The position numbers and the translations under genes are program-made. Below the pieces are notes generated by a model. That model was given only the letters and a program-made list of their open reading frames with translations, had not been told where the DNA came from and made no database searches. From Paenarthrobacter sp. A20 (GTDB lineage Bacteria > Actinomycetota > Actinomycetes > Actinomycetales > Micrococcaceae), in the NCBI RefSeq assembly GCF_024168825.1, contig NZ_JALJWH010000001.1, positions 1,674,001-1,738,000 on the forward strand: DNA of 64,000 nucleotides, given 5' to 3'. Positions 1-5,812 of this stretch are shown piece by piece; positions within the stretch are counted from its first letter, which is position 1, and the number at the start of each line of letters is the position of its first letter.

Positions 1-716
1 ATCCGTTTGGCCGCCTCATAGCCGCCCTGCACTTCCGAGATCTCGGACTCGACAGGTGCAGCATCGCCGTCGAGCCCTGCTTCGGTGAGCATGGCCCGGA
101 AGGCCTGAAGCCGCTGGCGGGTTGCGGGGACGTCGTCGGTGTTGTTGATGAAGGCTATCCGGGTGTGGCCGGCGTCGAGGAGTGCCCCAACAGCGGCGCG
201 GGCACCTCCGTCCTCGTCCGGGACCACAGCCGTGATGTTACCGCCGATAGCGACGGAGTCCACCAGCACGGACGGGACGCTGCCCAGGTTGTCCGGGAGT
301 TCCACATTGCGGTGGTACATGGTGGCATAAAGGATTCCGTCCACGCGACGTTCCAGGAGGGCCTGGACGTCGGCTTGCCTCGATTCGAGGCTGGCGGAGC
401 CCGGAGTGTTGATGATCATGAGATTGTAGCCCCGGGCCTTGGCGGCCTCATCAGCGCCCAGGATGATCCGGCCGGCGTGGGGAGTGGTGGCGATTTCCTC
501 GCTCACCAACCCCAGCATGCCGGTCCTTTGCGTGCGAAGGGCCTGGGCCAGGCGGTTGGGGCCATAGCCTAGTTCCTCGGCCGCGGTCTTGACTTTGTCC
601 CTGGTTTCGCTGCTGATCCGGGCGTAGGAAACCTCGTTGAGGACATGGGACACCGTGGTGACGGACACGCCGGCGGCGACGGCTACGTCCTTGATACCGA
701 TGTTCTTGTTGCTCAT
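1..716 (-). CDS. LacI-family transcriptional regulator (3' end outside window)
   Basis: Partial gene; about 238 codons are visible and the C-terminus runs off the left edge. The N-terminus carries a LacI-type helix-turn-helix (IKDVAVAAGVSVTTVSHVLN, about residues 8-27), followed by the hinge motif GYGPNRLAQALRTQRTG and the start of a periplasmic-binding-protein-like effector domain. The start is the ATG at 714-716, after a GGAG-like ribosome binding site. It lies 97 bases downstream of the last permease gene on the same strand, so it probably ends the importer operon. It is the obvious candidate to bind the palindrome at 4067-4083 and the half-sites at 4202-4240, and to respond to a fructan breakdown product. 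Effector identity is inferred from context only. Confidence 0.93.
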   Translation of the reverse strand, partial: MSNKNIGIKDVAVAAGVSVTTVSHVLNEVSYARISSETRDKVKTAAEELGYGPNRLAQALRTQRTGMLGLVSEEIATTPHAGRIILGADEAAKARGYNLMIINTPGSASLESRQADVQALLERRVDGILYATMYHRNVELPDNLGSVPSVLVDSVAIGGNITAVVPDEDGGARAAVGALLDAGHTRIAFINNTDDVPATRQRLQAFRAMLTEAGLDGDAAPVESEISEVQGGYEAAKR

Positions 717-813
717 CCGACTCCCACGTCCTTATGGTTGGTGATGCCCTTGGGGGCTATCAGTAGGCTACTCGTTGATGGTGGCACTGGCCCTTGAGTA
801 CTGGACTTGATGA

Positions 814-1743
814 TCAGCCCTTCACAGCGCCCAGCGTCATGCCTGCCACGATTTTCCGCTGCAGCAGCAGCGTCAGCAGGATGACCGGGATCGAGTAGAC
901 AGCAGCGAGGGCCGTCATGGATCCCCAGTCCAGGCCGAACTGCGTTTGGAAGTTCGCAATCACCACGGGCGTGGTCTGGGACCGGATGGCTGTCATCAGG
1001 AGGGCGAACAGGAACTCGTTCCATGAGGCCAGGAAGGCGAAGATCGCGGTGACGGCGATACCGCCGGACACTACCGGGATCACCACCCGCCACAGGGCTC
1101 CAAGCCGGCTGCACCCATCCACGGTTGCGGCTTCTTCCAAGTCCCGGGGGACCGACTCGAAGAAGCTGGACATCAGCCAGATGGACAGCGGAAGGGAGAT
1201 GGTGGTGTGGGCAATGGACAGGGCTATGGGGGTATCCGCCAGGCCCACCGAGGACATCATGGACGCCAGCGGAATGCCGATGGCCACTGGCGGCACCATG
1301 CGGGTGACCAGGGCGGCCATGATGAAGACGCGTCCGCTCGGTGTCTTGTAGCGTGTGATGCCGTAAGCGGCCGGAACGGCCAGGACCAGTGACAACACAG
1401 TACTGATGACAGCCGTTTGGATGCTGTTGATGAAGGACGCCAAGACCCCGCTTCGGCCCAGGGCGTTGGTGTAGTTCTCCAGAGTCCACTCCCGCGGCAG
1501 GATGGTGGGGGGAACCGCGATGGTGTCGATCGGCGTCTTGAACGACGTGAACAGCAAGTACAGGAACGGGAAACCGTACAGCACCATGGCCACGGCCAGC
1601 AGGATCCAGAGGATGGTACGGGTGCTCCGTTTGCCGGCTTCGAGGCCTTCGCGGTTGACCCCCCGCCGGTTGCGCAGCGGTTGTGGCTCGGAAGTATCCG
1701 ACGCCGGCGGGCTGGCTTTGGTGGCTAGGCTCGCGTTGCTCAT
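814..1743 (-). CDS. Sugar ABC transporter permease, MalG type
   Basis: Inner-membrane permease of a carbohydrate importer, 309 aa, with a cytoplasmic N-terminal tail of about 40 residues and six predicted membrane segments. The EAA loop that docks the ATPase is visible as EEAATVDGCSRLGALWRVVIP, in the usual place in the C-terminal half. The start ATG overlaps the stop of the upstream permease by one base (TGATG), so the two are translationally coupled. With the 1743-2630 permease and the 2710-3996 binding protein it forms a complete import module lacking its own ATPase. Divergence from inulin fructotransferase and a fructanase suggests it imports difructose anhydride or short fructo-oligosaccharides. 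Confidence 0.93.
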   Translation of the reverse strand: MSNASLATKASPPASDTSEPQPLRNRRGVNREGLEAGKRSTRTILWILLAVAMVLYGFPFLYLLFTSFKTPIDTIAVPPTILPREWTLENYTNALGRSGVLASFINSIQTAVISTVLSLVLAVPAAYGITRYKTPSGRVFIMAALVTRMVPPVAIGIPLASMMSSVGLADTPIALSIAHTTISLPLSIWLMSSFFESVPRDLEEAATVDGCSRLGALWRVVIPVVSGGIAVTAIFAFLASWNEFLFALLMTAIRSQTTPVVIANFQTQFGLDWGSMTALAAVYSIPVILLTLLLQRKIVAGMTLGAVKG

Positions 1744-2630
1744 CAGTTGTCCTTTCCAGGCCGCCAGATGGTGGCCACTGCAACGAAGGCAATGGCGAGC
1801 ATTGCGAGGAGATAGATGGTGCCCATGGCACTGGCGAGCCCTGGGTCGCCGAAGCGGATCATGGTCCGGTAGATCAGCAGGCTCATGGTTTCCGAAGCCG
1901 ACTGCGGTCCGCCGTTGGTCTGGATGAGGATGGTGTCGAAGGCCCTTGCTGCGTCAATGCCGCGAACCACCAGCGCGACGGCGATTACCGGACGCAGGAG
2001 CGGAAGGATGATCCGGAAGAGGAGCGCCGGAGCCCGTGCCCCATCAAGGCGGGCGGCCTCGATCAGATCGCCCGGGATGTTCTGGAGGCCCGCAAAGAGC
2101 ACAAGGCACATGAAGGAGGTGGTGAGCCAGATGTCCGGAATGGCCACCGAGAACAACACAATGTTGGGGTCGGAAAGCCAGCCGATCTGGTTGGGATCGG
2201 ACAGGATGCCGGCTTGGTGGAGGAGTGTGCCGATGAGGCCGAAGTTATCGATCATCAGGAACTTCCACAGCAGGCCAGCCACGATCGGGGCGATCATCAG
2301 GGGGTAGAGGAAGACGGTCCGCCAGATCTGGGATTTCTTCCCCAAGGTGGTGAACAGCAGGGCCATGCCCAAGCCGAGTGCGAACTCGAGTGTCACCACC
2401 ACCAGGGTGTAGGCAAGGGTCCGCCATCCGGCGCTGGTGAAGGCTTCGGAGGTGAACGCCGTGACGTAGTTTTGGAAACCCACAAAGTCACGGGGGCCGC
2501 CCGCGATAGGGGAGATCTTGAAGAAGCTGTCCGCCACCAAGCGGAAGAGGGGATAGGCCACGAATACGGCCAGGAACAGTGCCGCGGGCGTCATCAGATA
2601 GAGGGCGAAGCGGCGATCGGAGATACGCAC
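1743..2630 (-). CDS. Sugar ABC transporter permease, MalF type
   Basis: 295-aa permease partner of the MalG-type protein. The N-terminus RFALYLMTPAALFLAVFVAYP is the typical first membrane segment of MalF/UgpA-like proteins. The EAA loop reads EAARLDGARAPALLFRIILP. It lies 79 bases downstream of the binding-protein gene, and a perfect 13-bp inverted repeat (2655-2705) fills that gap. This arrangement often allows more binding protein than permease to be made. Substrate assignment rests on the adjoining fructan enzymes and is an inference. Confidence 0.93.
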   Translation of the reverse strand: MRISDRRFALYLMTPAALFLAVFVAYPLFRLVADSFFKISPIAGGPRDFVGFQNYVTAFTSEAFTSAGWRTLAYTLVVVTLEFALGLGMALLFTTLGKKSQIWRTVFLYPLMIAPIVAGLLWKFLMIDNFGLIGTLLHQAGILSDPNQIGWLSDPNIVLFSVAIPDIWLTTSFMCLVLFAGLQNIPGDLIEAARLDGARAPALLFRIILPLLRPVIAVALVVRGIDAARAFDTILIQTNGGPQSASETMSLLIYRTMIRFGDPGLASAMGTIYLLAMLAIAFVAVATIWRPGKDN

Positions 2631-2654
2631 GGTTTTCTTTTCTGCTGGTTGGGA

Positions 2655-2705
2655 CCGCGGCCGGCACTGTCTTTCGCGCTGTGCGCGGGCCGGTGCCGGC
2701 CGCGG
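2655..2705. repeat. Intra-operon inverted repeat between binding protein and permease genes
   Basis: CCGCGGCCGGCAC (2655-2667) is the exact reverse complement of 2693-2705, giving a 13-bp GC stem around a 25-base loop. It starts 5 bases past the stop codon of the binding-protein gene and has no T-tract, so it looks like an mRNA-stabilising or attenuating hairpin rather than a full terminator. Confidence 0.7.
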
Positions 2706-2709
2706 AGTT

Positions 2710-3996
2710 CTACTTCAGGAGGTCCTGGACCTGCTTCTTGGCATCGGCCAGGAGCGCCGAGGTGTCTCCCCCGGCCACGGCCTTCTGCAGCAACGGGATC
2801 AGGACGGTGTCAACGATCTGCTGCCACTTGGCGGTTGCCGGCCGGGTGGCCGTTGCCGGAGCGTTGAGGGTTTCAATCAGCGGCTTGAAGCTTTCGTAGC
2901 CAGGCTGGTCCTGGTATTTCTCAAACGCGCTGATGCGCGAAGCCAGGCCGAGCTTGGAGTCGATGCCCATGCTGTTGTAGTCATAAGCACATTTGACGAA
3001 CTTCTTGGCGGCTTCAGTGTTCTTGGTTGCCTTGGGAACGGACAGGTACCAAGGTCCCGGGACGCCTGCGACGCCGGCGCTGCCGCCGATCATCGCTGCG
3101 GCACCTACTTTTCCTGCCACGGGTGCATCAGCAGGGATCTGGCGGTAGGCATGGGCCCAGAAGCGGGTCATGGCTGTCTTGCCCTGGTTGAACAGGTTTT
3201 GTGCCGCGGCCCAGTCAACCTGTGCGGCGCCGGTGGGGGCAGACTTGGCCAGGCTCACATAGAAGTCGAGAGCTTCCTTGTGGGCCGCGTTGTCGATGAC
3301 CACGTTGTTGTCCTGGTCCAGCACCATGGGGGAACCGGCCTGGAGCACATGGGCCAGCCATTCTGTTTCGACGGCGCCCTTCACGTCCGTGCCGTACATG
3401 CCGTCCTTGGTGAAGAACTCGGAAATGTCCTGGTACTGCTTCCACGTGGTGGGTGCGGCGAGTTCGTAGCCATATTTTGCCTGGAAATCGGCCTTGTTCT
3501 TGGCGTCTTCGAAGAGGTCCTTGCGGTACAGGATGATCTCGGCGTTGGTCCAGGCTGGCAGGCCGATGAAGTGGCCGTCCACGTTGGCTTCCTTGACCAG
3601 TGCGGGGAAGATGTCCTTCTTGACGTCGTCTGTGAACAGCTCATCGATGGGTTGGACGGCGTCCTTGAAGCTCGGCAGCCAGACCGAGTCCAAAGCCGCG
3701 ACGTCGAAGGACACGTTGCCCGAGGAGAACTCGCTGGACAGGCGGTTGAACATGCCGTCGTAGGGGAGCTCCACAAAGTTCGCTTCAATTCCAGTGTCCT
3801 TCTTGCACTGCTCAGCCACGCCCGTGAGTTCGGCGTGACCACCGGCTTCGACCAGGACGTTGATGGAGCTGGAGCCGGCGGAGCCGCCGGAGGATGGTGC
3901 CGGGCCGCCTGCGCCACAACCGGTGGCAGCGAGTGCGACGGCGGTGCACAGCCCGCCGAGGGTGACGAGCTTGGAGATGGTGTTTCGAGTGGACAT
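2710..3996 (-). CDS. Extracellular sugar-binding lipoprotein of ABC importer
   Basis: 428-aa solute-binding protein. The N-terminus has a lipoprotein signal with lipobox AATGC (Cys27), then a Gly/Ser-rich linker, then a family-1 type binding fold beginning with SINVLVEAGGHAELTG. The ATG at 3994-3996 is the first gene of the leftward operon (binding protein, two permeases, LacI). A promoter is visible upstream: TTGACA at 4118-4123, an 18-bp spacer and TAATGT at 4094-4099 on the minus strand. A 17-bp palindrome lies just downstream of the -10 element. Likely ligand: a difructose anhydride or small fructan made outside the cell by the divergent genes (inference). Confidence 0.93.
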   Translation of the reverse strand: MSTRNTISKLVTLGGLCTAVALAATGCGAGGPAPSSGGSAGSSSINVLVEAGGHAELTGVAEQCKKDTGIEANFVELPYDGMFNRLSSEFSSGNVSFDVAALDSVWLPSFKDAVQPIDELFTDDVKKDIFPALVKEANVDGHFIGLPAWTNAEIILYRKDLFEDAKNKADFQAKYGYELAAPTTWKQYQDISEFFTKDGMYGTDVKGAVETEWLAHVLQAGSPMVLDQDNNVVIDNAAHKEALDFYVSLAKSAPTGAAQVDWAAAQNLFNQGKTAMTRFWAHAYRQIPADAPVAGKVGAAAMIGGSAGVAGVPGPWYLSVPKATKNTEAAKKFVKCAYDYNSMGIDSKLGLASRISAFEKYQDQPGYESFKPLIETLNAPATATRPATAKWQQIVDTVLIPLLQKAVAGGDTSALLADAKKQVQDLLK

Positions 3997-4066
3997 CGCT
4001 GTCGACTCACTTTCTCTTGAACGGAAATTGCAGAGAGACGAAGGGGATTGCAGTTGGCTTGAAAAA

Positions 4067-4083
4067 TCGTTTTGCCAAAACGA
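4067..4083. promoter_or_regulatory. LacI-type operator palindrome
   Basis: TCGTTTTGCCAAAACGA is a perfect palindrome with a single central base. It begins about 11 bases downstream of the -10 element of the leftward promoter, so a bound repressor would block initiation of the importer operon. The LacI gene ending that operon is the likely partner. Confidence 0.7.
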
Positions 4084-4093
4084 CTTGGCATTG

Positions 4094-4123
4094 ACATTAG
4101 GACTGTAGGGCGAGTTCTGTCAA
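4094..4123 (-). promoter_or_regulatory. Promoter of the fructan importer operon
   Basis: On the minus strand: -35 TTGACA (4118-4123), 18-bp spacer, -10 TAATGT (4094-4099). The -35 is a perfect consensus hexamer. The first gene starts 98 bases downstream at 3996. Confidence 0.6.
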
Positions 4124-4151
4124 TGGCTTCCGCGAAACATTTAGGACCCCT

Positions 4152-4179
4152 TGACGCCATTGGTGGCTTGATCATAAAG
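4152..4179 (+). promoter_or_regulatory. Probable promoter of the fructotransferase/fructanase genes
   Basis: TTGACG (4152-4157), 16-bp spacer and CATAAA (4174-4179) on the plus strand. It lies upstream of the leader ORF and just before the operator-like repeats at 4202-4240. Matches are four or five of six per hexamer, so this is weaker evidence than for the leftward promoter. Confidence 0.45.
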
Positions 4180-4201
4180 TGGGCCGCGCCAGTGGACAAA
4201 T

Positions 4202-4240
4202 CGTTTTGGCATATTTTGGCTGATTTGGCATTTTTTGGCA
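4202..4240. promoter_or_regulatory. Operator half-sites: four phased TTTGGC repeats
   Basis: TCGTTTTGGCA at 4202-4212 copies the half-site of the 4067 palindrome read on the other strand. TTTGGC recurs at 4206, 4216, 4225 and 4235, with spacings of 10, 9 and 10 bases, so all copies face the same side of the helix. The array lies downstream of the rightward promoter, as expected for repressor binding. Confidence 0.55.
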
Positions 4241-4308
4241 AACATCCCAGTCCTGACCCGTTCCGGGCCGCCGGGCCGCCAAGTCACCATCGAGTTCAAA
4301 GGAGAACC

Positions 4309-4500
4309 ATGGACCCAACCCCATCCCCATACCTCAGCCGAAGGAGCATCCTTCGGCTGATTCCAGCGGCGGCAGTTGCCGGCACCGCCGTCGTGCTGTC
4401 AGCGAAGGAAGCCATGGCGAAAGGCCCGGCGCAGAAGGTGCCTGCTACGGGAGGGGCCCAGGCAGCCCCAGGGCACCGGGGCATCATCGGTGTGCTCTAG
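4309..4500 (+). CDS. Tat signal-peptide leader ORF detached from inulin fructotransferase
   Basis: 63-aa ORF with a strong ribosome binding site (AAGGAG, 4299-4304). The protein is a twin-arginine signal: SRRSILRL (residues 10-17), a hydrophobic stretch IPAAAVAGTAVVLSA, an AMA cleavage site and about 25 further residues, then TAG at 4498-4500. The enzyme at 4573 is in the same frame but separated by this TAG and a TGA at 4558-4560. In the third frame the intervening DNA encodes a Pro/Ala/Ser-rich linker ending STPNDV (to 4559), which reads like the missing mature N-terminus. So this appears to be the export leader of the fructotransferase, broken by frame changes, or else a separately translated leader peptide. 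Confidence 0.6.
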   Translation: MDPTPSPYLSRRSILRLIPAAAVAGTAVVLSAKEAMAKGPAQKVPATGGAQAAPGHRGIIGVL

Positions 4501-4572
4501 CAGCAAAAGCACCACCAGCACCACCGCAAGGCCACTCGAGCAGTACCCCCAATGATGTGAGGAGAAAACGCT

Positions 4573-5778
4573 GTGACCACTGTCTACGACGTCACCACCT
4601 GGAGCGTGCCAGGGAACCCCGCCGCCACCCCGTACAACGACATCGGGCTCATCATCAACAGCATCATCGCTGACATTAAGAGCCAGCAGACCAACCAGGC
4701 ATCAAAACCCGGCGCAGTGATCTACATTCCGCCGGGAGACTACTCGCTCAAGACCCGTGTCAACGTGGACGTCAGCTTTTTGACCATCCGTGGATCCGGG
4801 CACGGATTCACGTCCAGCAGCATCCGCTACAACGCCGGCAACACCTCCGCCTGGCATGAAATCAACCCCGGGGGCAGCCGGATCCGCGTGGAGAACACCG
4901 ACGGAAATACAGACGCCTTCCGCGTCTACCGGACCGGAGACCCGCGGCTTAGCTCGATCGTGTTCCAGAACTTCTGCCTGGACGGTGTCTCCTTCGGCTC
5001 CAACGAGAACGACTACACCAACGGCAAGACAGGCATCCGCTTCGACTCCGCCAACGATTCCTGCAGGGTTGAAGGCATGGGCATGGTGTACCTCGAACAT
5101 GGCTTGGTGGTGCGCGACACTGATGCCCTCAGCGTCAGCGGCAACTTCCTGGCTGAATGCGGATCGTGCATAGAGCTGACGGGATCAGGCCAGGCCTCCA
5201 AAGTCACGGACAACCTCATTGGCGCAGGATTCGTGGGATTCTCCATCTTCGCCGAGGGCCACTGGGGCCTTCTGGTGACAGGGAACAATGTGTTCCCCCG
5301 TGGAAAGAGCAGCGTGCACTTCAAGGACTGCGGCCGATCCTCCATTACGTCCAACCGTTTCCACGCTTTCTATGCCGGCATGGTGAATTTCGAGGGGAAC
5401 TGCACTGAGAATCTGGTGGGAGCCAACCATTTACTGCGGCAGATGGAACCGTTCGATCCACTGAAGCCCTACAACAACGGCCTGGACGATCTTTATGGCC
5501 TGGTGCACATCGCCGGCAGCAACAACACGGTCACTGGCAACCACTTCAGCTACGACGTCCCATCCGGTTCCGTGGTGCCGGCAGGGCAGACGCCCACCAT
5601 CATCCTGGTGGCGTCCGGAAACAACAATTTCATTGCCACCAACAACACGGTTTCGGCCGTTCCCGTCCACACGGTGGTGTTGGATGCTTCAACGTCCGGG
5701 TCCAAAGTGCTGGACAGCGGCGACAGCAACCAAGTGGTGCGGTACGCGTCCAGCTACTCCTTCAGGCCCACGCCATAG
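4573..5778 (+). CDS. Inulin fructotransferase (difructose anhydride-forming), right-handed beta-helix
   Basis: 401-aa protein recognised as inulin fructotransferase (inulin lyase, EC 4.2.2.17/18 type). These enzymes release difructose anhydride from the end of inulin chains and are normally secreted. Family hallmarks are TTWSVPGNPAATPYNDIG, AVIYIPPGDYSL, GLLVTGNNVFPRG and NGLDDLYGLVHIAG, with repeating beta-helix rungs throughout. The chosen start is GTG 4573, with GAGGAG at 4559-4564, 8 bases upstream. No signal peptide is present from this start; the Tat leader is in the separate ORF upstream. The segment V221...E228-G-H-W231 falls where I recall an Asp/Glu pair being proposed as catalytic in DFA III enzymes, so the product (DFA I or DFA III) cannot be assigned here. 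Confidence 0.88.
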   Translation: MTTVYDVTTWSVPGNPAATPYNDIGLIINSIIADIKSQQTNQASKPGAVIYIPPGDYSLKTRVNVDVSFLTIRGSGHGFTSSSIRYNAGNTSAWHEINPGGSRIRVENTDGNTDAFRVYRTGDPRLSSIVFQNFCLDGVSFGSNENDYTNGKTGIRFDSANDSCRVEGMGMVYLEHGLVVRDTDALSVSGNFLAECGSCIELTGSGQASKVTDNLIGAGFVGFSIFAEGHWGLLVTGNNVFPRGKSSVHFKDCGRSSITSNRFHAFYAGMVNFEGNCTENLVGANHLLRQMEPFDPLKPYNNGLDDLYGLVHIAGSNNTVTGNHFSYDVPSGSVVPAGQTPTIILVASGNNNFIATNNTVSAVPVHTVVLDASTSGSKVLDSGDSNQVVRYASSYSFRPTP

Positions 5779-5812
5779 CGGCCGGCAAGCACTCGTGAAA
5801 GGTCGGTCAAAG

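Noticed and set aside
1683..2867. 394-codon plus-strand frame
   Set aside because: Antisense to two permease genes; low-complexity, charged product without domains.
4501..4572. Programmed frameshift or stop-codon read-through joining the Tat leader to the fructotransferase
   Set aside because: Two stops and two frame changes would be needed, no slippery sequence is evident, and the enzyme has a good ribosome binding site of its own.
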